A stretch of 64,000 bases of DNA, from positions 12,562,729 to 12,626,728 of the forward strand of contig NC_056038.1 of NCBI RefSeq assembly GCF_004379255.2. The letters are read 5' to 3'. Below the pieces are notes generated by a model. It was given only the letters and a program-made list of their open reading frames with translations, searched no databases and was not told the origin of the DNA. This document shows positions 23,126 to 36,999 of the stretch, piece by piece. How positions within the stretch are numbered: the stretch's first letter is position 1; the number at the start of each line of letters is the position of its first letter. This stretch comes from Salvia splendens (lineage: Eukaryota > Streptophyta > Magnoliopsida > Lamiales > Lamiaceae). The position numbers and the translations under genes are program-made.

Positions 23126-24847
23126 ATTTCATTGATTGATTGAAGAGAATAACAATAGCCCTATTTATAATACTAATACTAACTTAATGAGCAAGATAAA
23201 AGATATGGAAAAGATATGCAATCCCTATATTATCTAACTAAATAATGCAAATAAATAATAATGCAAGATATGGAAGAGTATGAATATTAAACGTATCAGC
23301 GACCACCGCGGCGGTCCTATTGTGGACACTCTAAAGGTGTAGATTTAGTCTAGTTTTGGATTATGATATATAAACATTATAAGAGAACCCCATTCAAACT
23401 ACTCTTAATCTTATTATACACTTGAGATATAATATATTACTCTTCCCCGCCCATAAAAATATGAACATTTGAGATGATACAGAATTAAAGATAATTGGTA
23501 AATATGACAAACAGAAATAAGAAGTATTTATAGTATTGTTAGGGAAGAATATGACGCATCTTATAGAGAGGAGAAAGTTATTAAAAAAAAAGAAATATTT
23601 TTATCAATTATCTAAAAATGAAAACGTTTTTATTTTTTTTGACATGGAGGAGGTGTACAATATATAATATATTCTATAAAACATCGACTACGTGGCACCA
23701 TATACCGACCACAGGATTCACCATATACGTGGCCCATATAATACGACCACAGGATTCACCAAGTAAAGATATGCAATCCCTATATTATCTAACTAAATAA
23801 TGCAAATAAATAATAAAAATGCAAGATGGAAGAGATATGAATATTAAACGTATCAGCGACCACCGCGGCGGTCCTATTGTGGACACTCTAAAGGTGTAGA
23901 TTTAGTCTTAGTTTTGGATTATGATACTATAAGCATTATAAGAGAACCCCAATTCAAACTACTCTTAATCTTATTATACACTTGAGATATAAATATTACT
24001 TCTCCCGTCCCATAAAAATATGAACATTTGAGATGATACGAGAATTAATAGATAATTGGTAAAATATGACAAACAGAAATAAGAAGTATTTATAGTATTG
24101 TTAGGGAAGAATATGACCCATCTTATTAGAGAGGAGAAAGTTATTAAAAATAAAAGAAATATTTTTATCAATTATCTAAAAATGAAAAACGTTTTTATTT
24201 TTTTGACATGGAGGAGGGTGTACAATATATAATTATTTCTATTAAAACATCGACTACGTGGCACCATATACCGACCACAGGATTCACCAAGTAAAGAGAT
24301 ACATTCCCCATTTATAAATGTACTTTGACTCGATCAACTCAAGGGATACAACCTGTCAAGAGGTCCATACAACATTTATGGATTTTTTTCTCACAATCGA
24401 ACATATCTCTCAAATGGCTACTCCCTCCGCCCATGAATAAATGTTCCATATTTGACCGTCTTGAATTTTAAAAATTAGTTGACTTTATAAAAGAGGAGTT
24501 GATAGAAAAGTTAGTAGAACGTGAGTCTTGCTTTTATATATTAGTTTTATATTAAAATGTGAGTGAAATGAGTTTGTGGAATGAAGGATTCACCTGCCAA
24601 ATATAATAAAAGTGAAATAGGACCTTCTTTGACGGACATACGAAAAAGTAAAAATGAAACATTTAACTGCAAATGGAGAGTATAGTATAACACAGTGTAA
24701 TTTGTGGGACACTATGGACCACCTCTATTTATAATGGGACACCGCTCTGGATAGTGTAATTTGTGGACACTATGGACCACCTGTACTTACCACTATGGCA
24801 ATATATATACTTGAAGCAAGCAAGCATGCAAGCAAGCAGCAAATTGA
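23126..24847. other. Upstream region of WAK unit B, with tandem duplication
   Basis: LTR interior and WAK upstream sequence, non-coding. The block around gatatgcaatccctatatta occurs twice (from about 23214 and from about 23769), as in unit C and unlike unit A. The first copy carries many single-base losses relative to unit C, most densely next to the N gap. A TATA-like element lies at 24802-24809. Confidence 0.6.
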
Positions 24848-25760
24848 ATGTTTAAGATAAGTATGGTTTGTCAAGTCTGTCTCCTCCCTCTGGCTATATC
24901 TTGGTCCTCCTTCCACCACAACCGACACTTTCCAATTCAATCAGCCGGCCCGGCTGCCCCGACCGGTGTGGAAATTTACCGATACCATTTCCGTTCGGAG
25001 TCGGGTCGGATTGCTCTTTAGATCCATCATTCAACATAAGTTGCTATAATTATTCCAATTCTCCAACACCTTTCCTCACTAGTATTCTCACGGTACTGTG
25101 GCCAGAGCTGATTGAAATAACGAATTTCAAGTTCGGATTAAGTTAACCTACCCAGTTTGGTCTTGCTACACCGAAACTGGAATAGATTGGATGGATGGAG
25201 GGTTTGTAGTGAGTTACGATATTAGTGGAGGTCAGTACACGTTCTCTGATGGGAACCGGGTTATTGCTATCGGCTGCGACGACGCTGTGGCGTTCAACGG
25301 AACAGCCAACGGCCGGAACTTCGCCGGTGGGTGCACAGCTGTTTGTGACAGCAACAATGGTTCAGCTGCGATTTGTCCAGATGGTAGTGACGCCAGTGAG
25401 CTCGGTAACGGCTGTTGCCAGACGCCTATTCCTAAAGGTAAGTCACCTACGGTTTTGCATTTTGGTATTTTATACACCCCTCCGTACCAAGGAAGATGAC
25501 CCTTCCTTGGATGACACGAGAATTTATACAACTTTATTTTATATGTGAAGTGGAGAGAGTAAAGTAGGAGATATGGAATAAAGTAGAGAGAAATGTGTTT
25601 CCATTTTTAGTAATGGACCATCTTAGTTGGGAAAAATAAAAAATGAAAGTGGGTCATCTTTAATGAACGAAGGGAGTATTAATTATCTCACTTTATTTTA
25701 ATCAATTTTTATAGTAGACTTGATATTTCACTAACTCATTGTCGCTTACATATAAAATTA

Positions 25761-26513
25761 AGACTAAGGTCTATTTTGGTCCCATACATTTGCCTTAAAA
25801 AACTTTTTGGTCCCATACATTAAGTTTGTAACCTTTTGGTCCCAAATAATATGTTTTGGTCCAAGCTTAACTTTATCTGTTAAAACTAACGTGTTTGACC
25901 AAATTAATGATTTAATTATATAATATAGTTAATCTAATTAACTTAATTAATACAGTTGTATTAAAATTTATGGGGCGTTAATAAAAATATAAATAAAATT
26001 TACAGAATTTAATATTAAAATAATATAATGAAAATAACATTTACCGGACTTAATAAAATATAGGTAACATTTACGGGACCATACTTCTTTTGACCCATCC
26101 CCAAAAAACCAACCAATATTCCATATTATTTTTCGGTGAAATCCCGTAAATGTTGTTTTATTCAAATAAAGTAGTTTTATATTTTAATTTAGAATAATAA
26201 TTAATTCAGTTAATTATAGATTTTAATTAAGTCAATTTTTTATTTTCAGTAAATTTCTTTTTAATTTAATCAATTTTTTAAGTAAAAAATTATTTTGAAA
26301 TTTTAATATTAACATAAATTGAGTTAATTAGGTTAATTATATTATAACTAAGTCCTTAATTTGGTCAAACATGTTTGACTGTTAGTTTTAACGGAAAATG
26401 CTAAGTTTGGACCAAAACATATTGTTTGGGACAAAAATGTCACAAACTTAATGTATAGGACCAAAAAAAGTATTTTAGGGCAATGTAGGGGGACCAAAAA
26501 TGGACTTTAGTCT
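25761..26513. mobile_element. Mutator-like MITE in WAK intron 1 (copy B)
   Basis: Orthologous to 14296-15052, with the same inverted arms and the same flanking aaaatta repeat (25754-25760 and 26514-26520). Confidence 0.7.
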
Positions 26514-26771
26514 AAAATTAATACTCCCATGTTTCTGAAAAATATGAACATTTAGTTCGGCTTAAGTTTTGAGTATATAATTGGTAAAGTAAGAGATAAG
26601 GAGATAAATGTAGTGTAGGTAGTGTAAGTGTAGAGTGAGCTCCACATCATTAAAAGTTATAATTGTATTGTAATGATATAAGTTGTAAATAAAATAATGT
26701 GCATGGGTAATTGTTGTTCCAAAATTAAAAGTTCATATATTTCAGGACGAACTAATAAGGAATAGTTCATA

Positions 26772-26996
26772 CTCTCTCCATTCCCCTCATAGTTGAGGTC
26801 ATTTTTTTCTTTCTGAGAAGTTCCTTCATTGTTGAGTCATTTCTATATATAGTAATAATATTCTCACTCTTATTTCCTCTCTCTATTTTTTTTCTCCCTC
26901 TTCCTTTTTTATCTATCGACTTAACAAATTAAACATTTACTATTTTTAAACTCCGTGCCGAAAAGTTCCTCCTCAACTATGAGGGAACGGAGGGAG
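26772..26996. mobile_element. Stowaway-type MITE in WAK intron 1 (copy B)
   Basis: Orthologous to 15312-15534, flanked by TA. Confidence 0.6.
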
Positions 26997-29900
26997 TACT
27001 TTTCAGGCCGGATGAAATATATAAAAATAGAATCCACATTCCACTAATTTTTTCAGTCCCTTACTATATTTCTTCCTCCATCCCAAGAAAGATGAATGAG
27101 TTTTTATTTTTAGTAAAGAGTCGTCTTGGATGAATAAAATCATTTTAAGTGAAATTAAATGGATGGAATACATTTCTAAAATATGTCTTAGGAGAGTTTA
27201 TTTTACGTAGAAAATGCCTATTCGGAGAGTTTTTATTGTGCAATGAAGATAAAATATAAGTGCAGGCACAAATAGAATTGAACTAAGAGTATATGATGCA
27301 CACCAAATTTGGAGGCGAGGCAGAAAGAAAGTTTTTCAACTGCGGCTACGCCTTTCTAGGAGAAAGGGGCAACATAGATCCACGCTTCACCCAACTGAAT
27401 GATTCAAAGCGTTTAAGACGTAGTGACAATTGGTTTGGGATTTATATGCCGCCAGTGTTAGTGGATTGGAGAATCGGAAGCGAGAGTTGCAAGCCGCGCA
27501 CAACAGGGTCGTTCAACTTACGTGTGTGCAGAGAATAGCGAATGTGTTGATTTTGGTTCTGATGCTAATGGCTACAATTGCCGCTGCTTTCAAGGATATC
27601 AAGGAAACCCTTACCTGCCCTACGGATGTCAAGGTTGGTGCAACATTTTTCGCGTGATGAATAAAGTAAGAGATATAAAAGATAATTGAATATTTTAATG
27701 ATTTTCTAAATAAGTGAGAGGTCATCTTGATTGGTATGGTAAAGCGAGTCATCTTCTGTGGGACGAAGGAAGTATTATTTGGTACAAAACAAAATATTTT
27801 ATTGCATTTATTTTTAATTATGTAGATAGTGCTTAATTTTTAAAATTTAGACTAATATTTCCATCCCCGTCCCATAGAAATAAGTCATATTTTCTTTTTC
27901 GTCCGTCCCATACAAATAGTCCATATCAATTTTGTGGTAATCTTTTTCTCCTTCCCATTTACTTAATTATTTATGGACCCCACTATCTACTACACAATTT
28001 CAACTATTTTTTCTCCTTTTATCTTACTTTAACAATTATGCATTAAAACTCGTGTTGATATTAAATGGTCTATTTCTATGGGGCAGAGTGAGTATAAAAA
28101 TAAATTAATGGTTCATGCATCACGAACGTTACACTAGTATGCATTATAGAGAAGTTGTAAACTAGGCATCTTACGGTTGTAAATACACGACTCATACAAC
28201 ATGCTTCACCTTTATTTCTATTTAATACAAAATTATAAAAAAAATTCATTCGTGTTTCATTTTAGTACATTCCATTATTTTGTTTGGATGTCGTTAACTC
28301 TTTATTCATGTGGAATACAAAATATTGCATCATTGTTTCATATCAATACAAAAGGTTTTATCAATATTTTATATTGGTTAAAAAAAATCCATCATGGTTT
28401 CATGTTTTTGACCCACGTAGGTAAAGAGTTAACGACGTTCAAACACATGACATAATGTATTGAATTTAAATGCAAATGAAAATTTAGAACCATCGGGCCT
28501 AACTGTTCGTAAACTCAATTTTTCGTAGCAATTGACAAATAATTAGGATCCATTTACAGAGTAGATAACTCCATAACATATAAGAGAGTTATCTAACCTA
28601 ATATATGTGTTCTTATCATATTTTGTCTTATCTCAACTTTCCTATTAAACTTAAAAAGACTTATAGAATCCACCTACACACTTCATATACCTAGTAGCAT
28701 TATTATGCTTGTTATAAAAATGCATAGTACAAATAATATACTCCTTCTGTCTGTGAATAGGAGTTCCGTTTTCTATTTTAGTCCGTCCACGAATAGGAGT
28801 CCTGGTTCACTTTTACCATAAATGGCAATAGGGTTCCACCTTCCACTAACTCATTCTACTCACATTTCATTTAAAACTAATATATACAAGTGGGACCCCT
28901 ATTCCACTAATTTTTTTCGCTCACTTTTCTTAACATTTCTTAGAACTCGTGCCTTCATATGTATATATATTACTCCATTTCATATGTTAGTTTCTGTGGC
29001 AGATATTGATGAATGTTCAAATCATACACTTAACCCATGCGATTCAAATTCAATTTGCACAAACACTCCTGGCTCTGTTAATTGCACGTGTCGAAAAGGA
29101 TATCGTGGTGATGGATTGTCCAATGGTAAGGGCTGCACTCGGGAGCCACCTTCAGAAATGACCATCAAATTATTAATAGGTAAATTTTCATTAAGTCCCT
29201 ATCTTGATTTTAGTTTTAAGCATATACTGTATTATATATTTACTAAATTATATGTGCAGACGAGAATGCCATTAATGAAATGAAATACAATGAATTAGAA
29301 ACATTGGAATGAGAGTAGTAATAAGTTTGATGTTATTTTGTGAAATTGACGAGTATCCCATTCATTCCCAGGTCTGGCATGTGGGTTAGGATTTCTGTTA
29401 CTCTTGCCAATTTGTTTCTGGTTGCACAAACAGCTGAAAAACAGAGAAAATAGAAGGCGCAAAGAAAATCTCTTCCAAACCCTTCTCTTACAACATCAGA
29501 CCAATGAAGATACATTTGGAAGAACCAAGCTTTTTCTAGCAAAGGAGCTGGAGAAAGCTACCGATAACTTCAACGAAAATCGAATTCTCGGAAGAGGAGG
29601 GCAAGGTGTATCTACAAAGGAATGCTATCCAATGGTACAATTGTAGCAATCAAGAAACTGAAGGAGGTTGATGAGACTCAAGTGGAGCAATTCATAAACG
29701 AGGTTGTGATATTATCACAAATCAATCATAGGAATGTCGTCAAATTGTTGGGTTGTTGCTTGGCGTTTGAGGTTCCTCTCCTCGTATACGAGTATGTGCT
29801 TAATGGGACACTTTTTGATCTCATTCATCAATCAGAACTTCCAATCTCATGGAACATGCGCATAAAAATTGCGGCAGATATAGCAGGTGCAGTGGCTTAC

Positions 29901-30569
29901 TTACATTTTGCATCAGCTGTCCCCATCTATCACAGAGACATCAAGTCCACCAACATCCTTATGGATGAAAAGTACGTTGTCAAAGTGTCGGATTTCGGAA
30001 CATCCAAATTTGTTGCAGTAGACCAAACTCACCTGACCACGCTGGTGAAAGGTACATTCGGATATTTAGATCCAGAGTATTTCCAGACGAGCCAATATAC
30101 AGACAAGAGCGACGTTTATAGCTTTGGAGTAATTCTTGTCGAGCTTCTAACAGGACAACGGGCCATATCTTTAGATGCATCACAAGAAAGAAATCTAGCA
30201 ACACGATTTCTTGCATGTATGGAAGCAGACAATCTTGATGCCATAATAGATACCCAAGTTTCCAAGCAAGCTAAGAAAGAAGAGGTGATTGCAGTTGCAA
30301 GGCTTGCAAAAAGGTGCTTGAACATCACAGGGATAATGAGGCCAAACATGAAGGAAATAGCCAGAGAATTGGAAAGTTTGTCTATGTCTCAACTCTCTGC
30401 AAATGTTACACATGAAATTGAAGAAGCAACCATGTATGAAGCCAAGTCAGTTTTGGTTCCAAACATTGATTACACTTGGACAAGTGGTGACACTGTCGCC
30501 TCATCATCAGATGCACATCCTCTAATGTCTACAAAATTTGAACTTATGTCTTTTTTATTGCTCTTGTAA

Positions 30570-33500
30570 TACCTTTAGTTACAACTAAGCTTTCACATAT
30601 TACAAATATAATTTCACTTTTACGTGCTGGTAAAAAATTATCTACCTCCTTAAATATGACTATTTTAGTGACGTGTCTCTCTGTTTTTGACATGCATAAT
30701 AACTACATATCTATGTGTCGTAATTCTCTTCAATAATTATGTCGCTGATTTAGGTAGTACTACGATTCAATGATTGTTGAAGGAGTTGATCCACATATAG
30801 AAAATGATTGTTTAACTCTACACGAAATGAAAACATTAACGTAAAGATTTTTGTTTGTTGAAAAGGTTTTGTAGCTAAGAAGTGAAAGCTGTAAAAAAAG
30901 TTCAAATAAGATAAACTACAAATAGGACGGTAAAAAAATCAAATAAGATAAGATTTCACATCAATGTAAAATTTGAACTAAAATCACTACTAATAGTATA
31001 AAAAGGACAATGGAATGCAATGAATCATAGTCTGATTTATAAACCAAAAGGAAATTAAGTCTCCAGTATAAGTAATTTATATTGTTCAATTTTACATTTT
31101 AACATAAATTGTCCACAATACAAAATAAATTATACTCCCTCCGCCCCGCTTAAGATGACATGTTTTCCCTTTTAGTTTGTCCCAACTAAGATGACACATT
31201 TCTTTTTTTGGAAACTTTCTCTCTCCAATTAATACACCCAACAACTTTTTCTCACTCCTATTAAAATATTCATCTTTCTTTATCTCTCTCCTTTAATACT
31301 TCCACCTAACTTTTCTCTCTCCAATTAAACACTTTAACCAATAACTCCTAAAATCCCGTGCTGGCCAAGAAATGTGTCATCTTAGTCGGGACAGAGGGAG
31401 TATATAAATATTATCCGTCTATATATAAAATGCAAATTAAACAATCTATTTCTAAAATGGAAAACTCAACAATAGAAAATGTAATCTGCCTATAACTAAA
31501 ATGCAATCTTCTAAAATTCATCTATTAAAATACAAATGTATATTGCTTTTTAATATTTATAATATTGGATGTTTCGTTCCACATGACAGCACGAGATTGG
31601 ATGTAACTTAGCACTTTAAATTAGTTATCATATTAGTATATCCTTATGTATATATAACATAATAAATAAATATATAAAACTATTTAAAGTAGGACATCAA
31701 CTACGTTGAAAAATAGAACTATCTCAAATTATTTCGATTAGGATATCGACTACTTTGCACCATTATAGCCGAGCAAAGGATTCACCAGGTGAAGTGGTCT
31801 TCCACATTTATTAATGCCTTTTGACCCGAACAAGGTATTCACCCGGTCAAGACGTCCATATTAGTACATTTTTTATTGTTTGTATGTCGATCCATTCAAC
31901 ATGTTCAATATTTTTAATAAATATTTATTTATCTCTCACAGTCTTACATAATTCTCGGATTATTACAAATACTTTGACTAATTTTAAATATTATTGAACA
32001 AAAAATTAGATTAATTATGACCTTTATTTACAAGTAATTATACAATCGAACGTGTCTGTAAAGAAATATGCTTATAAACTATTTTCATATAATTGAAGTG
32101 AGTTCCATACTATTTGGTGCTAGCAGCATCTTTAAAAATAAAATCAAATATTTGAATTAAACTAAAAGAAAAATTATTTAATGGTTCCCTCTATTGTTAA
32201 TAATATAGTAACGCTTTCCATCCCCAGTTAATTGTCACCAATTTATTTTTTCGTTCGTCCCCAATTAATTGACACACTTTATTTTTGACTAGTTTTAATA
32301 ATGTACATCACATTTCACTAACTTATTTCACTTACATTTTATTGTAAAATTAATATATAAAAGTTGGACTTATATTCCATTAACTTTTTTCCACCAACTT
32401 TCCAATACATACGCCTTTCTAGGAAAAATGGCGATATAGATCGGCGCCTCACCCAACTAAATCACTACTAATAGTACTCCCTTCGTTCCTTCATAGTTGA
32501 GTCATTTTTTTCATTTCAGGAAGTTCTTCATAGTTGAGTCATTTCCAATATATGGTAACTGTTTTCTCTTTCTTACTTTATTCTCTCTTACTTTATTCTC
32601 TCTACTTTATTCACTTTATACTTTATTCTCTCTATCTTTTCCTCTCTCTTACTTATTTTATCTATTTATTTAACACATCCAACATTCATTTCTAAAACTC
32701 TGTGCAGAAAAGTTTCGCCTCTACTATGAAGAAACAGAGGGAGTATAAAAAGGACAATGGAATGCAATGAATCACTACTATTTCACTACATTTCTATTTC
32801 CACCCACTTTTTATTATATTTCTTAAAATCCGTACCGGGTCAAAAGATGCCAATTAATGGCGACGGAGTGAGTAATATTTGGAAAATTTTAATCCAAACA
32901 AATGATACACATCAGTCTACAATGTTATTATAATTAAAGCACCATTTAAATTTGTACCTTTAACTCTATATGTTTTATATATATTAGTATTAACACCCGA
33001 GCTATGCACGGGATATAAGAGTTTCAAATAATGAATATAACATATAATAAATATATAGAAAATAAGAATTGAAAGCAATATGGAGATTTAAAAAAACATA
33101 AATGTACTTATCTTGTCTCACTCAAAATGAAGAATTTACTATTCCCCAGTGAATGAAACATTTATGCAATTTTAATTTATAATCTAAGTGAAGTAAAAAC
33201 AATAAAATTAATGACAAAAATAATATGTGCGACTAATGATCAAAGAGTATGAATTGATTAGAATAAGATATACAAATAAAGAAAATATGTGTGAGTAAAG
33301 ATGTTTATTGAAAGTGATATGCAAGCCATTAATCCAAATAAAAGGTAATTTAATAGCTTAATTTATAAAAAATTAATTTGAAAAAATATATGGAATATTA
33401 AACATATCCACATTAAATATATGAATAATTTAAATCATATAAATTTAAAACTTCTTTGAGAAGTCAAGTTAGAAAATTTGTATTATCCAATAATCACATT

Positions 33501-34318
33501 TTAGTTGACTGTTTATTTCTTTCTTTTAATTTCAGACCATAGCATAACTTGATATACATTGCCAAAGACTAAATGAATTTTTTATATTGGAAAGAATAAA
33601 TTTCTTACTTCCCGCCACATATACGTATAAAAAGTAAATTACTATTATCACTTAAAATAACGATAATATTTTATGCTTCTTGTTTGTTTTGAATAATGTG
33701 AGAATTTACACTACTCTTTATATTAAGAAGTTATACAAACTTTATAAGTTAGATTTAATTTTAAATATATATAATGTCACCTTATTCCTTAGTTTAATCT
33801 ATAAACTTAGTAGTATTGTTTAATTAGAGACGAATTAAAATATAAGAACTAAAAACTTTAATTGAGTAAATATAGGATGGAAATTGTAAGCATTACATAT
33901 ATGTGTTGTCGTTTAGCTTGTGAATTAATTCGGAGAAAAAGTATTGCAATAAATGATTAAATCTCAATTTTAACCTAAATAAATGGAAGGCAAACTAAAT
34001 TGTCTAGCACAATTCCAATTTAACTCAAATATAAGGCTAATTAATATATAAATTTAATAACTTAATTATAAAAAAAAATTAATGGTAGTGCACTATTTAA
34101 ATGTGTTTTAAAACTTCTTCAAGAAGTTAGCATTTTATTGGGCTATTATTTGTCCAATTGTTTTTGCCTTAAAAAATTATTTTTGACCCGAGATAATGTT
34201 CTCGCGCCTATTTGGACCCGAGATCACCATAACGCGCGGGCTGCTTGATTTCCGAAATTGCCACATATAATCAAACTACAAAACAAATTATGAATCGAGC
34301 CCCGGGCTCTGATACCAC
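30570..34318. other. Spacer downstream of WAK unit B
   Basis: Near-identical to 19078-22831. It holds a Stowaway MITE at 31135-31400, a diverged WAK upstream block at about 31738-31870, a WAK exon 2 shard at 32407-32462, and a Stowaway-like element at about 32475-32743. Bases 34190-34256 match the tail of a gypsy pol gene (compare 50072-50145, minus strand), here truncated. Bases 34306-34317 are the complement of a copia primer-binding site. Confidence 0.6.
32407..32462 (+). pseudogene. Shard of WAK exon 2 (copy B spacer)
   Basis: Same relic as at 20937-20990: tacgcctttctagg, a changed middle and gcctcacccaacta correspond to the exon 2 segment starting YAFLGE and ending TQLN. Confidence 0.55.
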
Positions 34319-35710
34319 TGTTAGGAATTCTTGTATTCATCTAATGAGCGCAGCGGAACTTGCAGACATGAATAACAGATCTAGATTCATAATCATATTG
34401 CAAGTTGAGCACGTAATACACAACGGAACTAAATCTCACTTGTTGTTGTGTTTTCTTCTACAATTGTGTCCTGCAAGTTGAATCCACTACTATCGAGGTC
34501 CACGTGTATTCTGATCCGATGCAGGAACAATTCCCCGGTACAATCGTTCTATAGAGAAAGCTAGGAAATCTCTTGTGAACGTAGCGCCGCTTTTCTCTCT
34601 TAGAGAATTAGGTTTTCTGTGTCTTGTGTTCTCTACAATAGAACATATATATAATAGAATAATTGTAACATTGGACCAAGCCCAATAGAATTATTTCCTA
34701 TTAATCTAATCTAGCCCATTAATCTTTCAATCTCCCACTTGGACTAGCATTAGATATAATACACAGCTCTAACATTGTACCCTTGAGCGGATCAAAATAC
34801 ACATATAGTGTGACCCTTTAGGCCCTCATTATCGACGACGATCTAATCGAAGTCTTGACAGAACTCCTAGACTGCGTTGGCAGCGTAGCTCGATATATGA
34901 AGGACGTTTACGTGAATTCGGTAAACAAGCATTTACACAAAGTTTATAGTAATATCCTTTCATTCACGAACCAACCGATTGAGCCTAAGATTTGTCATGT
35001 GTCATCCAAATAGCTCAATCACTTTATCTCATCTTTATTAAATGACTCATTCGATCATATTCAATTACTTTAATTGAATATATCTTTGCATTGACCAATG
35101 ACTTAATGGTCAAGTAATATAGAGAATTTGAGTGTTCTCTTGAAATTCTAATCGAGGAATGAATCTCATTCTTGGGTCAACTACCATTTCCATTTATCTT
35201 ATGATGTACCCAACACAAGTCCGTGTCTTAATCCTCCGAGGGGAGGAAAAGCGTTGTACAAGGTCAAAGCACACCACTCAACAAACAAAATGTGTAATGA
35301 CCTCAGATCCAAGGACTATTACATACTTCATGTACTAATAAACTGTAGACATTCAACAAAACAGTTTAATAGTAGGGTATACCAATACTCTCCAAAGTAT
35401 ACCATGTGTCCATCACGAGTATCTAATATCTCATAGTTGTGAGAACAACTACATTCTCGAAGAATGTGATGCAAACCCCATGCTAACCTATAACATATAA
35501 TCAATATCCCATTCTTGATGATCATTGGTTAGGGCTATTTTAGAATTACACTAAATCATTAATGTCTCACACCATTAACGACAGTCATAATTCAAGGGAA
35601 CAAATATTTAGAATAAAATCAAACATTTAAAACAATTATTCCAATAAGTGCACAAAACCCATAGAAAATGAAATTTTCATATAATGTGATCAAGTAATAT
35701 TGTCTCAACA
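34319..35710 (-). mobile_element. Ty1/copia LTR (approximate right edge)
   Basis: Plus-strand start TGTTAGGAATTC and end TCTCAACA give TG...CA borders, about 1.39 kb. On the minus strand it lies downstream of the RNase H fragment at 35753, as a 3' LTR should. Yet its other side is a primer-binding-like GTGGTATCAGAGC (34318-34306), as after a 5' LTR. The right edge is uncertain because the purine-rich cagtgggag near 35737-35745 does not touch it. Confidence 0.6.
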
Positions 35711-35752
35711 CAAAATGTTTCTAAGACCTATAAAACTGTAACTCCCACTGAT

Positions 35753-36335
35753 TCAAAGCCATCTACCAACATGCTTAACACATAAGCTCTCAAAGTGCTT
35801 GTTGTGTTTTGCTATACATAACGGTTTGGTGAAAGGATCAGCCAAATTATCATCAGTGGGTACTCTTTCTAATTTTATGTCGCCTCTTTCAATTATTTCT
35901 CTGATCAGATGATATCTTCTGGGAACATGCTTGTTCCTGTTCGTAGCTCTGGGTTCTTTTGCTTGCGCAACAGCACCAGTGTTGTCACAATATAAAGGTA
36001 TTGCACTATTGGCACTCGGAATGACACCCAGTTCTTTAACGAACTCTAACAAAGCAACAACTTCTTTGGCAGCTTCAGATGCAGCAATATACTCGGCTTC
36101 GGTGGTGGGATCGGCAATTGTACCTTGTTTGGAACTATTCCAACTCACTGCTCCACCATTGAGGACAAAAACTTATCCAGACTGAGACTTATAGTCGTCA
36201 TGGTCTGTCTTGAAACTAGCATCAGTGTACCCAGTAACTGATAACTCTGGTTGTCCACCATAGACTAAGAAATATTCTTTAGTCCTTCTAAGGTACTTAA
36301 GAATAGTCTTAACTGTTTTCCAATGTTCCTCACCG
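35753..36335 (-). pseudogene. Ty1/copia RNase H C-terminal fragment
   Basis: The minus strand from about 36335 encodes the end of a copia polyprotein: linker LRRTKEYFLVYGG, first RNase H block GYTDASFKTD, an in-frame TAA near 36173 after KSQSG, then VSWNSSKQ, TTEAEYIAASEA, LYCDNTGAVAQ, RRYHLIREIIERGDI and LADPFTKPL, stopping at 35753. The acidic catalytic residues (D of TDAS, E of TEAE, D of CDN) are present. Gag, integrase and most of reverse transcriptase are missing because a truncated gypsy LTR abuts at 36338. The internal stop and truncation make it non-functional. Confidence 0.88.
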
Positions 36336-36337
36336 GG

Positions 36338-36727
36338 ATTTTATTTCCTTTTGGTTTTTCTTTCCTTTTATGTTTTATTGATTTTTGAACATTATTTTAT
36401 TTACAATTGAGTTAGGCCTGATTTATAAGCCCCGTTCGGGTTTTCTTTGCGGTTCTTTCCCGGATGCATTAGGATACGTCGAACCGCCCTAGGGTCTTTA
36501 GTATAAAATAGGGTATTTCATCACACATTATATTTATGAATGAAATATTTTCCCTAAACCTATCTTGTGAAACAAGCTATCATAATTCCTGTTTCTTTGC
36601 TGCCGCGTGGAAGACGTCCGCGAATCAAGCAAATTTCTCGAACAATTCCGCGTGTTTGACGTGGGAATTGATCGTGGTTCCGTCGAGAAGGAAGATCACG
36701 GAGCCGTTACGGAGGACGTCCGTAACA
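36338..36727 (+). repeat. 5' LTR of the deleted gypsy element, truncated
   Basis: Matches 37547-37931 almost base for base, including the end gttacggaggacgtccgtaaca (GTTACGGA pairs with TCCGTAAC). The first 205 bases of the LTR are absent. Confidence 0.85.
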
Positions 36728-36776
36728 TCTGGTGCTTTCATCCCGATAACTCAACATCTACTTTGTTACGCAATCA

Positions 36777-36947
36777 ATGGCGGCGGAATTTCCGCATGCA
36801 GAGTCCTCGTCGGGGCTGCAATTAGGCCCGGCGCGGCAGAAAAATCCAGGCGATGTCGACGGGAGGCAACCGTACGTCGACCCAGTCACGTTAGGGTTTG
36901 CGCAGTTGAACGCGCGATTTGATAAGATGGATCGTCAGGGTCGATAA
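36777..36947 (+). pseudogene. Gag N-terminal fragment of the deleted gypsy element
   Basis: ATG at 36777, 50 bases after the LTR. The 56-residue frame starts MAAEFPHAESSSG and ends GFAQLNARFDKMDRQGR before TAA. The last part is the helical segment that opens many plant gypsy gag proteins. Capsid and zinc-knuckle regions are gone; the frame then runs into the pol remnant. Confidence 0.6.
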
Positions 36948-36999
36948 CTTGGAGCGACGACCGACGCCGCAGGCAGAGGGCCATGAGCGCGATTGGGAC

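Larger units (their letters stand above)
24848..30569 (+). pseudogene. Wall-associated kinase, unit B (frameshifted copy)
   Basis: Exons corresponding to unit C: 24848-25437, 27266-27633, 29003-29179 and 29372-30569. Exon 1 lacks one A near 24896 and one near 25119. Exon 2 has a 4-base gain near 27327 and one A near 27490. Exon 3 is identical in length and open. Exon 4 lost a G near 29610, just after the P-loop codons. From about 29622 it is open for the rest of the kinase, including [17 protein letters not shown] and [12 protein letters not shown] lost T near 30537 removes the usual stop and adds about ten residues. All splice sites are kept. As in unit A, indels outnumber substitutions, so sequencing error is a serious alternative to genuine decay. 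Confidence 0.82.
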
